A DNA stretch of 64,000 nt from Luscinia megarhynchos (GCA_034336665.1 JAPFBE010000032.1:744001-808000); one strand, 5' to 3'. Counted from the stretch's first letter, positions 11,795 to 23,546 are shown. Notes: generated from the letters alone by a model not told the origin. Made by a program: numbers and translations.

Positions 11795-12034
11795 TGTTGT
11801 AACCCAATACCAGAAGGTATAAGGAATGTTTTAACCCTTCCCCCCGTCCCTATCTCATTGGCAGAAAGACAAATTTCCCTCCCTGACCCTTTCCTAGAAA
11901 AGATCATTACCTGAGATCCTCTTCCTCTTTTGCCCTGGGACCATCATGAAATAAACTACGAACTTTGAGAAAGGCAAAGGGCCTCTTTTGATCCTTCGTC
12001 TTATTATATGCAGTGCCTAGCTCCTTCTTAGACA
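11795..12034 (+). repeat. ERV-b 3' LTR (about 220-240 bp)
   Basis: It begins TGTTGTAACCC after the polypurine tract and carries an AATAAA signal near 11951. The 3' end is uncertain: CA occurs at 12011-12012 and at 12033-12034. No matching 5' LTR is present near 5236. Beyond it lies minus-strand RT sequence of the next provirus. Confidence 0.75.
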
Positions 12035-12054
12035 CTAACTCAGTAAATAGCTAG

Positions 12055-12785
12055 GAAGGAGTTATAGCATTACTGCATTGAATATTAGTTGAAAATTTTA
12101 TAGCTTGTGGCTGTATAGTCTGATTCATTATTTTGAGTCCCAAATATTTCCAGGGTGGTTGCTGCTGCACCTTTTCTGGTGCTACCTGCAGCCCAAATAT
12201 TTTTAATGCTTGCAACAGACGTGGCCGAATTTGTGAGAGTTCTTTGTTTGGGTTGCTATTAAAATATCATCTATGTAATGGTAACAGTATGCTCTTGGAA
12301 GTTGTTCTCTCACGGATGAGAGTGCCTGTGCAACATATGTCTGACAAATTGTGGGGCTGTTTTTCATGCCTTGAGGAAGGACTCGCCATCGATAACATTC
12401 TGCTGGCACAGTGTTCTTAACGGAAGCCACTGCAAAATCAAACTTTGGGGTATCATCTGGGTGCAATGGAATAGTGAAAAAACAGTCTTTTAGGTCCACA
12501 ATTAGGATGTCCTAGGAGGCAGATATCATTGTAGGAGATGGTATACCAGGCTGCAAAGCTCCTATGCTCTCCATCATGGAATTAATTTTTCTCAGGTTAT
12601 GGAGTAACCTCCACTTGCTAGATTTCTTTTTTATAACAAATACTGGGGTGTTCCAAGGGCTCATAGATGGCTCTATGTGTCCTTGAGCTAGTTGTTTTTG
12701 TATTAACGATTTTAGGGCATCTAAGTTCTATTTTTCAAGGGACCACTGTGGTACCCACACAGGCTGAGTAGCGAGCCATTTCAAA
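12055..12785 (-). pseudogene. pol: ERV-c reverse transcriptase fragment
   Basis: The segment contains [17 protein letters not shown] fingers (about 12640-12680), an open palm piece (12203-12499; VDLKDCFFTIPLHPDDTP and LPQGMKNSPTICQ) and the catalytic YIDDILIAT motif at about 12245-12275. It ends with the WKYLGLKI connection signature near 12150. A stop interrupts the frame around 12510. RNase H, integrase and env of this element are missing. Confidence 0.88.
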
Positions 12786-12828
12786 GCTAGTGCGGGATAC
12801 TTTATGACCTTTAATACAGTGGCCCCTG

Positions 12829-13182
12829 TTAAAAATCCGTCCCCACCTGGACTCCCCTTGCAGACAGAACATCCCTCCCCCACAGGTTAAGAGGTGCAGC
12901 AGTGATATATGGTTGAATTGTAGCTGTTTGTCCCTCAGGATTCTTGACTAACACAGGGTTGCTACTTAAGCATCTCTGTGTGTTCCCTCTGAGGCTAGCA
13001 ACAGCAGATCTTGCAGATGTGGTGGGCCACAATGAAGGCCAGGTGTTGCCAGAGATGATGGTGACGTCTACCCCTGTGTTGATCATTCCACTGACCTTGA
13101 TCTGAGAGGGCTTTGCCTGATGCATTGTAACAGTGCAAACTATATTAGGTCTTTGATCACCAATGACCTGAGTCCAGTACAC
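12829..13182 (-). pseudogene. pro: ERV-c aspartic protease fragment
   Basis: An open 117-codon segment carries the active-site region, here NTGVDVTII instead of the usual DTGADVTII. The catalytic Asp is therefore replaced by Asn and the following Ala by Val, which would abolish activity. The order gag, dUTPase, protease, RT identifies it. Confidence 0.82.
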
Positions 13183-13189
13183 CTGGGGC

Positions 13190-13600
13190 TGTCCTGTTGA
13201 TCTGAAGCTTTGGTCTCCTCTGTTCCTAGAATCTGCTTTCAGGAGAGAAGACTTAAAGGAATAAGTTGTGCAATTTGGGTTTTTTATCAGGGATAGTTAC
13301 GGGTGGCGTAGGGGCTAACACTATGGCTTGTACTTCTCCTGTGAAATCAGCGTCTATAACACCGGGGTACACAGAGATACCTTGCAAAGTGGCACTAGAT
13401 CTCTTTAGAAGCAGTTCAGTCAGTCCTTTCCCTATGGGCCTCTTGGCCTCGAGAGGGACTTTATGTACCTTTAATGAGCTTATAGTTATTGGGATTGAGG
13501 TGGAAACATCTATGCTAGCTGATCTTGTCTTTGCTGTGAGCTGCTCACACAGGCTTGTACTGGAAGGTGGAAAAACACTTGTGTCGTCACACGTTTCCAC
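13190..13600 (-). pseudogene. ERV-c dUTPase domain
   Basis: The open segment 13253-13600 contains YPGVIDADFTGEV, the conserved dUTPase motif 3 with its catalytic-type Asp, preceded by a hydrophobic strand and followed by VLAPTPPVTIP. dUTPase hydrolyses dUTP to limit uracil incorporation, and betaretroviruses encode it between nucleocapsid and protease, as here. A frame break separates it from protease at about 13190-13250. Confidence 0.85.
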
Positions 13601-14611
13601 TTTGCGTTCAGCTTCTTGTTTCCCTGGTTTTTAAGAAATTCTATTAACATGGAATTTGGACTTACATACCTTGGTTGCATGTCTAGACCTCTCACATCGG
13701 TTGCAGCTTGCATTTGTGCTTCTTTGTCTTTGAAATGTCCCCTGTGCAATGGACTTTTGGGGACAATTTACCTTCTGGTGGCCTTGTTGTCCACAGTTGC
13801 AGCAGTGAGGTGTTGATTTAACAGCAGCTGTAATAATATTAGCTAACATATCCCTGTTATGTGAACTAGTTCTAACTTTAGCACATGCATTTATCATATC
13901 CTCTAGAGATGGATTTTCTTTGCGTAGTGCATCTATAATCTTTCTACAGTCTTTGTTTGTGTTATCTCTTGCTACTTGTTGTATTAAGTGACCCCTTGCT
14001 TCGCTGTTTGCTATTTTTTTTTCTATAGCATCCTGTAAATGTTCTATAAACTGCATATATAATTCGTTGGGATTTTGCTTTATGCTTGATTTTCTTTGGG
14101 TTGGTACAGATGGGTTTGTGATTTTCATTAGATCTCGCATGCCTAATTCCTTTGCTTGAGCTAGTATTGAGGGGTTCAGGCGTGCTTGAATTTGTGGGTC
14201 TTCCATGGGGGACACTCCCATAAGTTGAGAAATCCCTGCCCCAAAGCATGGATCTTGCTGCAAAGCTCTTGAATTTTGCAGTCCCTGGTCCTCTATATAA
14301 AACTCTAGGTTGATTCAAACATCATATATTGCACTGGAGTACAGAGTAATTGTGCAAATTGCTTCATGTTATAGGGGATTAATTCAGTAGCAGTTATCAA
14401 TCGAAGCATATTTGCAACAGCAGGCAACCCTAGCCTGTGTTTAGCAGCTAGTTGGCGTAGCTCTGAAAGGATTTGCTAATTAAATGGCATATATTTGTTG
14501 GGTGTATTTCCATTACATTGTACAACTGGGAATGCTACAATCGTTCCCCCCGTTTTCTGCTAGTTCTCTTGCTATGGTGAAGACATGAACACAGAAATTA
14601 GTTTAGCTCCC
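13510..14611 (-). pseudogene. gag: ERV-c gag: capsid C-terminal part and nucleocapsid
   Basis: The open segment 13631-14263 (210 codons) has the capsid major homology region (YMQFIEHLQDAIEKK) and two nucleocapsid zinc knuckles, CCNCGQQGHQKVNC and CNRCERSRHATKVC, both with CCHC ligands. The capsid N-terminal part runs to 14611 with frame breaks, where a solo LTR interrupts it; gag resumes at 15225. Confidence 0.87.
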
Positions 14612-15219
14612 TGTCACGATCTGCTATTACAGGCGGGAGTCATGATGGTTCATTTGATCTCGGGGTGCAAAAGACACACAGCAAGGGACTTCAGTTTACT
14701 CGCAGCAATGCCCTTTTATTGAATGCTAACAACACAGTTATGCGACAGAGGGGAGAGAGGGAGAGATAAAGAAAACAAAGTAAAGAGAGAGAGAAAGAGG
14801 GGGTGGGGAATAGCTACCAACAGATGGGGCGACATCCTCATGGTCTTCTGCTAATAGACGTGTCTTCCTTCCATGGGGCGATCTCAAAAGTTTCTCCAGA
14901 AAGTCACTTTTTATAGTCTTTTTCCAAAGCGAGTGGCATCTGGCCAAGAGGCGGGGAGATTTATGGACTATTGTGAGGAGACCTGTTGCTCCAAGAAGCA
15001 GGTGTAAACGTGCAGAACACGCTGCTCCCAGCTAGTGCCTGCTCGAAAGCAGTGTACCGTGGCAGCACAGCAAGCACATCTGCAAACAATTACTTGGCAA
15101 GCATCCACCTCGACCAGGCAAGAACTCCCGTCTAAAGCGAGTGCGATCCCCGGGGTCTTAGTCTCTGTTCTTGTAACAGTCGTGAGGCAAATGAGGGAAA
15201 CATCGGACCGTCTCTTACA
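14612..15219 (-). repeat. Solo LTR (family K) inside ERV-c gag, TSD CTCCC
   Basis: This 608 bp LTR has TG...CA ends and an exact 5 bp target-site duplication CTCCC (14607-14611 and 15220-15224). It is homologous over most of its length to the solo LTR at 59247-59920, sharing for instance tttatggactattgt. A reversed TTTATT near 14715 (AATAAA on the minus strand) and a GA-rich tract (about 14750-14805) suggest the minus strand is sense. It entered after ERV-c integrated. Confidence 0.9.
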
Positions 15220-15224
15220 CTCCC

Positions 15225-16400
15225 TCTATATCTCCACTTTCAATTGCCTTTTGTTTTACCTCTATCTAGAAGATAATTGGATTGCGAGTGAGGATGGCAT
15301 CTCATCTGAACAGCAATGGGGCTGGAGCTGATGCTGGCACTACTGCGAGTGCTTCCTTTCTGGAGTTGGTAGCAGGGTGGAGTATTGGGTTCCCTCCATG
15401 GGTGTCTTGTGTATCCATCAGCGGTGTGTTTTTTTGGGGCTGTTGGAGCTTTGGTTGCAGATACATTGAAGCTGTGGCAGTGGTAGGAGTGGGGCCGAGA
15501 CCAGGACCAGGACTCGGCATTGTTTTGGTGGGACTTCCTGATTTTGATGTATTTCTAGGAGTGACATAAGCTCGACATCTGGGCACCTTCAGTGACATCT
15601 CATCGGGGCCCGCCCCCGTATGGCATCAGCAGGCAGGCGTGGCCATCGGAGACAGGGCTATAGGTCCAGTTTCGCAGCTTGGTCAATTAACTCTGGGTAA
15701 GAGTGGGACGTGGTCAGCTCCGGCGTGAGCTGTGCATGCGCGCTCGAGGTAGGCGGTGGGAGGGTGGTCTCAGAGGCCATGTGGCATGGCGGTAGGGCCC
15801 TGAGGAACTTGCCCAACATGGCGGCATGGGTTAGCACTCCAGAGCGGTTGCTGTGTGCTCTGGCACAGCGGTGCATGGTAGTGCAGTGTGCTCCGGCTCG
15901 ACACAGCAGCCCCGTTATGTGGACATGAGACGTTTCAGCCCTCTGCGGCATGCCCGCAGAGCGGGCTCTTCTCTGTTGACTGCCGAGGATTCACAGCTCA
16001 GCAGAGCCTCTCCGGTGACCATGGGCTGGCTGGCTGCCATGCCACGTGGCTCAGTTGGACAATCTAGCTCACTGCCTCCCACCTGGGTCTGGCTACCGGC
16101 CTCTGCTCTACCGCCCACTGGGGCCCCTCCATGCATGTCAGTTTTTATCTGCCTTAGCAAATTCAAGATGAGTCTGCAAGGTCTTAGAACTGTAACAGTG
16201 CTTTGATCACCTTTTGAAGCAGCATGTACTATATATTTCCTAGTCCGCGTCCAGGTATTCATATCTAACAAAGTCTTTTTAGTTGGTTCTAACCCCTGTT
16301 TTTTAGTCCATGATATTAAGTTTAATAAAGTCTCTTTTTCATTGTCTATATCTCATTCTTGTAGAAAATTAATCTATACTTTAATTGCTGGATGTTCCTC
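15225..16400 (-). pseudogene. gag: ERV-c gag: matrix and spacer region
   Basis: Minus-strand reading resumes here with Pro-rich spacer (15302-15598, SPGPGLGPTPTTATA) and matrix-like sequence (15915-16400, TLLNLISWTKKQGLEPTKK near 16290-16340). Frames shift several times. Identification rests on position between 5' LTR/leader and capsid plus the matrix-like helix sequence, so the assignment is moderate. The leader region 16400-16644 shows no gene. Confidence 0.65.
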
Positions 16401-16644
16401 CATGGAGATACATCCACCCATATCTTCAATGGGGTTTTTTTCTATTTAAAAAGGGGTATATATGAAGGAAATCTGGATTTTTTTTCCTTGTCTTTCCACC
16501 GCAAACAGCTCTGCTCACTGTATATTTGGACGACTGTTCTTGCATGCATCTATTTTTTCAGCTTTTTTCACTGTTTTTTCCCGCATTTGTCCCCACATGC
16601 CGGTCTGTCTCCTCCCATTCTGCTCACAGGAAATAGCTGAGTTG

Positions 16645-16664
16645 GATCACTTCGGTGGTTACCA
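16645..16664 (-). promoter_or_regulatory. ERV-c primer binding site, tRNA-Trp-like
   Basis: Read on the minus strand, two bases after the LTR end comes TGGTAACCACCGAAGTGATC. Allowing one insertion and two substitutions this matches the complement of the tRNA-Trp 3' end (as I recall it, TGGTGACCCCGACGTGATC), the primer used by avian alpharetroviruses. The match is imperfect, so this is a decayed site. Confidence 0.6.
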
Positions 16665-16666
16665 CG

Positions 16667-17006
16667 TGTTACTATGGGGTCGTTGGTTGGAGACAGAGAT
16701 GACACGAATTTATCGAGGGTCCTCAAGAAACAGCCCTAAGTTTATTATGGCTGCCTCTTTTTATAGGGAGTTTGAATTTCTCGGGCTTAGACAGCTGATT
16801 GGTTGGGATTTTGGACTGCCTGTCTCTCTGACTAGTGAGAAGTCTGCAGCTTAGGATGGAACGTGATTGGGTGAAGTCCCTGTTTGGGTTTGAATATATC
16901 CTATCATTGTTCACCAAGGGACCTGTTTATTGAACCAGGCTAGCTGAACTGGGTTTCTTATTTATGGCTAAATTATTTGCCCAGCTACAGACTGGCGGTG
17001 CTGTGG
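16667..17006 (-). repeat. ERV-c 5' LTR (family G)
   Basis: The 3' end of the LTR (TGTTAC on the plus strand at 16667) adjoins the primer site. The sequence is homologous in inverted orientation to the LTR at 33155-33484 through U3 (GGGCAAATAATTTAG) to the end. TTTATT near 16740 gives AATAAA on the minus strand. The U3 start is uncertain: either 16989 or about 17006. Confidence 0.78.
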
Positions 17007-17063
17007 TAGTGTGGTTCGTAGAACAAATATATCTTGAAATTTGGCAATCCATATTAGAACAAC

Positions 17064-17433
17064 TGTATTGGGTTTGTGTGGCTGGGTTTTGGTAGCAGGG
17101 GGGCTACAGGGATGGCTTCTGTGAGAAGTGCTGAGAGCTTCCTCTATGTTCAGCAGAGCCAATGTCAGCTGGCTCCAGGAAAGACCTGCTGCTGGCCAAG
17201 GCCAAGCCAATTAGAAATGGTGGTAATACTTTTGTGGTAACATATTTAAGAAGGGGGAGAAAACTTCATGAGAGCAATTGAAGTCAGAGAGGAGTGAGAA
17301 TATGTGAGAGAAACAACTTGCAGGCACCAAGGTCAGTGAAAGAAGGGGAGGAGGTGCTTCAGGTGCTGGACCAGATTCCCTTGCAGCCTATGGTAAAGAC
17401 CATGGTGAAGCAGCTGTACCCCTGCAGACCATG
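17064..17433 (+). repeat. 3'-truncated LTR (family C, ERVL-type)
   Basis: It starts TGTATTGGGTTTGTGTGGC and matches the first half of the LTRs at 40002 and 51061-52570 (gcttctgtgagaagtgctg, acatatttaagaag, accaaggtcagtg). It breaks off at about 17433, 290 bp before the GOLPH3 exon. The 5' portion resembles widespread avian ERVL LTRs as I remember them. Confidence 0.8.
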
Positions 17434-17910
<477 letters not shown>

Positions 17911-17965
17911 TAGCTATAAATTAAGGGTGATTGAAACAAATATGCTTTTTTTTTCTTTATATGGG

Positions 17966-19135
17966 TGTTGGAGGTTAGGATTTTTTCCTTTTTTTTCTTT
18001 CTGTCATGGAATTTTGTCCCATTTATTGCTCAGAGAAAATAATGACTGATACTTAAGAGAGACTATGCACCCAAGGGGAAGGGGGAAGAGTGCGACTGGA
18101 GGCACTATCTTAGCTAGGGGGCTTTCTCTTAGGAAGGGCAGACATACCATGAGATTTTGGCTGGGGGATGAGGGGCTGGGCTGGGCTTCTCTCCTGCTCT
18201 CTCTTGCTCTCGGGATGGACCTGGAGACATGCTGCAGTCGCTGTGGGAAGATTTTGCCACCACTGCAGAGTTCCGTCTCCTGCTATCTTCTTCTACCGTG
18301 AGTGAAGCTCTGCTTATAAAAGTGGCCATTGCACTCTGACTTTATTAACACTCTACCTCACTGGAAAGGACCTTCACCATCTACTCAGATGCCTCAGGGG
18401 AAAACCCAGGATCGCTCTCCCCTCCAAGGGAGCCTCTCCTGACCCTGTTTGGGAGCCTGGCTGCTGCTGTCCAGCCTCGCCGTTTCTCGGCCACTGCTCT
18501 GGGTTTTTTGCTACACTGTAACTCCTTACCCCCCTGCCTGCTGGGACACCCTGTGGCTCCCGCTACAGCTGTGGAGTTTCTGTTACATTTTGTTTACCAC
18601 TCTGGGGTCTGCTTGCCTCTGCTGTTCTAGCTTGCTGCTTCCAAGGTTCCTGCTACAGCCCATTTTACTATCTGGAGGGGCACTGGGATCAACTTCCCCT
18701 GTGAGATTGTAAAGGAAGCCCCTTTGCAGTATCTTCCAGCAGCTGCTCCCACCATTACCCTCATGAAGAATCAACTGAGCTCATGCCACAGCGCCCCCTG
18801 CAGCCGTGGGAGAATTATGGCACCTGCCTGTCCAGGAGCCAACAACACCCCTGCCGGCTGTGACCATAACTACACCAAAGGGGAAGCGATTGACAGCTGA
18901 GAGAAGGCTATGGTTTGGTTTCTGGTTTTGTTTGTTGTTGCTGCCATTTTTTTTGTTTGTTTGCCTTCCTATACATATACCTAGTAGCAAAGAACTGTTA
19001 TTCCTTTTCCCATATCTTTTCCTGAAAGTCCCTTAATTTCACAGTTATAATAATTTGGGAAAAGTGGGTCATATTTTCCATTCCAAGGGAGGTTCCCACC
19101 TTCCTTGGCAGACACCTATCTTTCAAATCAAGACA
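17966..19135 (+). repeat. Solo LTR (family E), TSD ATGGG
   Basis: A 1170 bp LTR starting TGTTGGAGG and ending TTCAAATCAAGACA, with an exact 5 bp duplication ATGGG on both sides (17961-17965 and 19136-19140). Homologous copies lie at 19488-21088 (same orientation) and 57833-58640 (inverted). It begins only 109 bp after the exon's donor site. Confidence 0.9.
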
Positions 19136-19140
19136 ATGGG

Positions 19141-19487
19141 AATAGGGGTTCTGAGTAGTGACCTAAGATAGGTGCAGAGTTATTACCTAAAAAGTTTTAA
19201 TGGTGAGCTGAAGTACATTGTAAAATCTACTGCATTTGTTATCTGTTCCTGTTTGTTCTCTTGATGTGTTCATGCTGCACACAATCAGTTGGCAGTGGCT
19301 CTGGCCAGGGCGCGGTGGCAGCATTTGCTGCTGAGAAGCCAGTAGCACTAGTTGTAATCTGCTGAAGGAACTGGATTTTGCAAAGTTCGTGAAATGTTGG
19401 TTGGGGCTGAGAGACTCAGGTGTATCCTGCAAGTCACCAGTTTAATACTGGTGTACACAGTGTTGCAATTAATGCTTGCAGTGCAAG
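19141..19487. other. Unassigned intron between two family E LTRs
   Basis: About 350 bp with no gene or repeat that I recognise. Confidence 0.6.
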
Positions 19488-21088
19488 TGTTGGGGTTTAG
19501 GAGTTCTCCTTTTGTTTCTGTCTCTGAGAATTTTCTCCCATTTTTTGTTGCTAAGAGACAACAATGACCGAGTATTTAAGAGAGACACAAGAAGTTTCCC
19601 CAGGAAAGGTGCAGCTGGCTGCCCTCTTATCTGGGAGGTTTCTCATGGAGGGGCAGAGATACTGCGAGAATTGGGCTGGGGAAAAGGGATTGGGTGCAGC
19701 TCCCATCTCTCTCTTGCTCTCGACTTCAGAGGAGGATGGATGGGATGAGCTTTTGCTTGTGAGAGCAACCACTGAACTGGAACTTTATTAACACCCTACC
19801 TCACTAAACAAAAGGACTTTCACCATCTGCTCAAGTGCTTTAGGGGAAAATCCTGGGATGCCTGAGCCTTTTCCCCCTCAAAGGGACCCTCTCTCTCCTG
19901 GCCATGTGTTCAGGAGCCAGGTGGCCACTGCCCAGTCCCCACTGTTTTCTATGCCACTGCTCCGAGGTTTTTTGCTACACTGTAATTCACATCCCCTACC
20001 TGCTTGGATGCCCTGCTGTTTCAGCTAGAGCTGCCGAGTTTCTGATGCATCTCATCTACTGATCTGGGACTTTGCTCATCCCTGCCTTCCCAGCTTGCTA
20101 CTCCAAGGTTCCTGCTACAGCTCCTTTTGCTATCCAGAGGGGCTTCTGGGATTGGCTGTCCCTAGCCATTCAAAAAAGAAGTCTCTTCTCCGTTGGAGTC
20201 AGTGAGTCAGTGGTCTCTCTGAATTCTTCAGAGAGAAATCAAAGTGCAGGGTTTAAATTAAAGCCTTTGGATGGATTGAAGTATATTAAGTCACTCACAC
20301 ATAAAGTAGACATTTAAGTAGAAGTAAGTTAGTTTTAGGGTGAGTTCTAATGCTTTTAGTAAGTGAAAGGTTTCAAATGCCAGAGTAGCAGAGTTCTAGT
20401 GAAGGTTGAAACATACTGATATCTTCAGCAAGAGTCTCCAGGCCCACAGTTGTAGACAGGACTTAGACATAATAGAGCTATAGTAAGAATATTGCTTGCA
20501 TTATTTTAGATAGAACAAGATAGATTGTATGCATAATTCTATAAGTAACCTGGTGTGCTAAGAAACTAGGATTCTAATAGGTTAAGGAGTGGTGGTCCGA
20601 GTTTGTGTCTTAGCTTGTTAGAAAAATCCTATATAAGAGTATGTATTGGGGAGAGTTGTTGCTTTTAGCCATTCGGCTTTTAGTGACTTGCCACTTCTGT
20701 TGGCTGCATCCACCATTGTCGACGTGGAAAAAAGATGGCCAGACTCGCGCCACAGTGCCCCCTGCAGATGCAAGGGAATCATGGCACCTGCCCTGCCAGC
20801 ACCCCTGCTGGCTGCAACAGTAACTACACCGAAGAGTAAAGTGCCTGCAGCCGAGAAGACTGTTACTGGGTTTCTGGTTCTGTTTGTTGTTGCTGCCATA
20901 GTTGCTGTTATTTGTTTGCCTTGTTATACATACTAGTAAAGAATTGTTATTTCTTTTCCCATATTTTTGCCTGAAAACCCCTTAATTTCACAGTTATAAT
21001 AATAATTTGGAGGGAGGGGGGTCGTATTCTCTATTCCAAGGGAACTTCCCGCCTTCCTTATCAGACACCTGTCTTTCAAACCATGACA
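19488..21088 (+). repeat. Solo LTR (family E) with internal insertion, TSD GCAAG/GCATG
   Basis: The LTR starts TGTTGGGGTTTAGG and ends TTTCAAACCATGACA. Flanks GCAAG and GCATG differ at one base and are a probable target duplication. At 1601 bp it is about 430 bp longer than the copy at 17966. The extra sequence lies at roughly 20195-20700, where alignment with the first copy is lost. A TATTTAAG box lies at 19573-19580. Confidence 0.85.
20195..20700 (+). repeat. Insertion of about 500 bp inside family E LTR
   Basis: The LTR copy at 17966-19135 lacks this stretch: both copies are alignable before (cttctggga/actggga) and after (ccaccatt). The inserted sequence contains a TATA-like CTATATAAG at 20630-20638 close to its 3' side, as an LTR promoter would. 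No clear TG/CA ends or duplication were found, so its class is open. Confidence 0.5.
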
Positions 21089-21093
21089 GCATG

Positions 21094-22925
21094 AAAAGGA
21101 AACAATCCTTGTTCCTTGGGCTCATGAGAACACAAAACTAACTGTATCTAGTTTAAGCATGTGACCATTCTATTAACTTTTTTGTACTCACTGACCTATA
21201 AGAAGGGCAAATTTCTGAGAATCTTTACTGAATTATGCTCAATATTTGAGGCACCTTAGGTTATTACTTTTGGCACTGGATCTTTTTTGTTAGTACAAAA
21301 TGTGCAATCACACTGTCTAAAGATTTTTTTTTTATTATCAGCATTAGAAGAAACTTGCAAAATACATTTGTTGAAAACATGGTCAAATGTCTCTCCATCA
21401 GAAATAAATTCTCTTTTATGACACATTTCCCTTTGAATATAAACCCTTGCTAAATTCCCCAAGCTTCTCCCAGATTCCTTCTTTTCTGAAGAATTGAACC
21501 TCTCTTCAGACAAACAGCTCCTATTTTTTTGCTTCATTTAAGCATATTCAGCATTGATTAGTTTGCACAATTTTTTTTTTTGCCTCCAAATAGTTTGATT
21601 CCTTAGGCATTCAGGAATGTTCTGTAGCAGTCATTTTCATATTGCACAAACATTGTCAGGTCTAACTGAAATTTTAACTGAGTTTTTTTAGGAAAATGGA
21701 AAAATAACTTGTGCATATCCTCAATAAGAAATACAAGCAAAATTACTGTTTTCCTTTTTTTTTTAGTTTTATCATGTGATTTTTGGGGATGGGCTGGTGT
21801 GTTTTTTAAATTTTATGTTTTCTTCTATTTTGTTTAAGGAGAACTAAAAGGTACCCAACATTAAATGCTTTGTTTTTTCTGCTGTTGAAAGGCAGTTGAG
21901 AGATTTCTTTTTTTCAGGCAGGATGGTTCTATGAAAGAGGCTTAATAGAAAATGAAAATAAAGACTGATATCTGCTTAAGGAATTTTATGCAAATAAAAT
22001 CCAGAACTACTGATATATATGATGTTCCTTCTCTCCTTGCCCCATCTCTCTCAGTTTAGAAATCCTCATGTGTTGCATCTGTTTGTTGCTTGGGGTGATA
22101 GCAAGTAAAGAAAGCAGCAAGGGCCTTTGCTGGGGTTTCAGAGAGATGTTTATTTCAGCCACGCGTGTGCACCTTCCATGGTTCAGAGAACAAAGGCTAA
22201 GGGGCTTTGAGAGGGTCCAGGTTAAGTACATGGGATGAGTAGGCATGGAAGAAGCCTCAGAGACCAATTACCAGGGGACATGGGGGTGTTACAAGGGTGG
22301 GGTTAGGGCATGGGGGCCAACAGAGAGACAGGATGGGAGTGACCGAAAGGCTGACGGACAGGGAGAGGGCACAGGGCTGACCAAAAAACAGAACAGGGCT
22401 TACTTTGGCCAGATAAAACAGGATCTGCTATCAAGAGAAGGCAGCTGAGAGAGGCCTCTCATTTTCCCTAATTGGGAATGCCTTTCTGGGTCTCCACACT
22501 CATGAACGACGTGTGTTGTTTTATACCTTATATGAGGTCTTGCATTAATACTACATTTCAAGTCTAATTTATGTGTTTGCAAGATTTGTCTCAACTCTAC
22601 CAAGTGTCTCCCTCATCTCCCTTTGCAGGCTTTGGTCCCCTTGCCCTCAGATCTCTGTGAATTAAATACCGTACTTAGTGAGTGGAATGAGCTGTTTAGT
22701 TGCATCCAAGGTTGTGATTCAGTGAGGTAGAATTTTAGTGACAATAGCATTTTTGTATAGCTTCTGTCCCTCAGGCTAGCCCTTCTCCCTCCTCATCCCT
22801 GGTCCATTCTGGGACTTTGTGGAAAGGTAAAATTTCATTAAAAGTAAAGCTTTGTTTTTTGACTTGAAACCCTGTATCTTCAAACTATGGTCTGAAGGGA
22901 GGGAGTTTAGGTTTCAGCCACATTA
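21094..22925. other. Largely unassigned intron
   Basis: AT-rich sequence without recognisable genes. A 223 bp interval (22071-22293) has TGTTGCA...TGTTACA ends and AATAAA on the minus strand (near 22148), which could be a small LTR, but no target duplication supports it. Confidence 0.5.
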
Positions 22926-22984
22926 GCCTGTCCTGCAGCTGAGAAGGCTAGTCCTGTCTTTGCAAAGAGGTTTATTATTGGAGT

Positions 22985-23180
22985 CTCTCTTGGGCTGTTG
23001 CTAGCATTTGTGTGTGGTGGTTTTAGTTTGAATTTGGGTGGAAATACTAATTTTGGTGTAGTGGATTTGATTTGTCAATTTGAGATTTTTTTTGCCAACG
23101 CATTAATTTATGTGATGGGTTTAGTGTTGGCCAAATTGTTAGTGTACTTACTAGAATTATTTGCTTTTTGTTGTGAGATA
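22985..23180 (-). repeat. Copy of a ~130 bp dispersed repeat (R130)
   Basis: Its reverse complement matches both 31508-31640 and 31932-32060 (shared blocks CTATCTCACAACAAAAA, AATAATTCTAGTAA, TACACTA). It lies directly beside the LTR at 23211. Confidence 0.75.
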
Positions 23181-23210
23181 GGGTTAGGAGGAAGGTGATC
23201 AGTTTAGAAG

Positions 23211-23475
23211 TGACGACGGTGGTAATGAAGAGACGGGATCTTCCCGATATGCCATGAAGCCGTTTATTGATCCACAAAGCAAAGTTTATATACTTTTTTA
23301 CCTATTACTAAAAATAGCGCACCAATCATATTAGCATTACTAAGTTATATAATTAAATAACATTGCTCAATCTATGCCTCGTTTAAGCTAACCAGGTACC
23401 AGGTATATATTATGAAAATCACCATAAAAACTGCAGGGTACATTCTTTGTACCAAGCACTTTCTTATCTCTTACA
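23211..23475 (-). repeat. LTR (family I), 265 bp, with adjoining polypurine tract
   Basis: Read on the minus strand it begins TGTAAGAGATAAG directly after a purine run GAAGAAGGAA (23476-23485) and ends CGTCGTCA; AATAAA on the minus strand lies near 23262-23268. It looks like a 3' LTR. The internal side contains a 23 bp direct repeat (see separate entry). Confidence 0.7.
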
Positions 23476-23503
23476 TTCCTTCTTCAAAATCCCGCTTACT
23501 CTT

Positions 23504-23546
23504 GCCAAGGCTTGCGGCCTACTCATGCCAAGGCTTGCGGCCTACT
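23504..23546 (-). repeat. Tandem duplication, 23 bp period
   Basis: gccaaggcttgcggcctact occurs at 23504-23523 and again, unchanged, at 23527-23546. It lies upstream of the family I LTR in the region where retroviral 3' untranslated direct repeats are found. Confidence 0.85.

Larger units (their letters stand above)
5236..12034 (+). mobile_element. Class II ERV (ERV-b), gag-pro-pol-env with 3' LTR
   Basis: This is a second provirus, on the plus strand, related to but diverged from ERV-a. It runs from a proline-rich gag segment through capsid, nucleocapsid, dUTPase-like/protease, RT, RNase H, integrase and env to a polypurine tract and 3' LTR. No 5' LTR, primer site or matrix region is visible; the left end meets ERV-a head to head near 5235 in contiguous sequence. 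Many in-frame stops and frameshifts make it non-coding as a whole. The right end meets another provirus (12050 onward) on the opposite strand. Confidence 0.92.
12050..17006 (-). mobile_element. Class II ERV (ERV-c), 5' LTR to RT, interrupted by a solo LTR
   Basis: This minus-strand provirus reads from its 5' LTR (right end, about 17006-16667) through a tRNA-Trp-like primer site, gag, dUTPase, protease and RT. It stops in the RT palm/connection (WKYLGLKI) at about 12050, where ERV-b's 3' LTR begins. Gag is split by a 608 bp solo LTR at 14612-15219. It is a different family from ERV-a and ERV-b: it has YIDD in RT and a clear dUTPase motif. Frames are broken throughout. Confidence 0.9.

Noticed and set aside
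22071..22293. Possible small LTR with TG/CA ends and AATAAA on the minus strand
   Set aside because: No target duplication, no second copy in the window and no adjoining polypurine tract or primer site.
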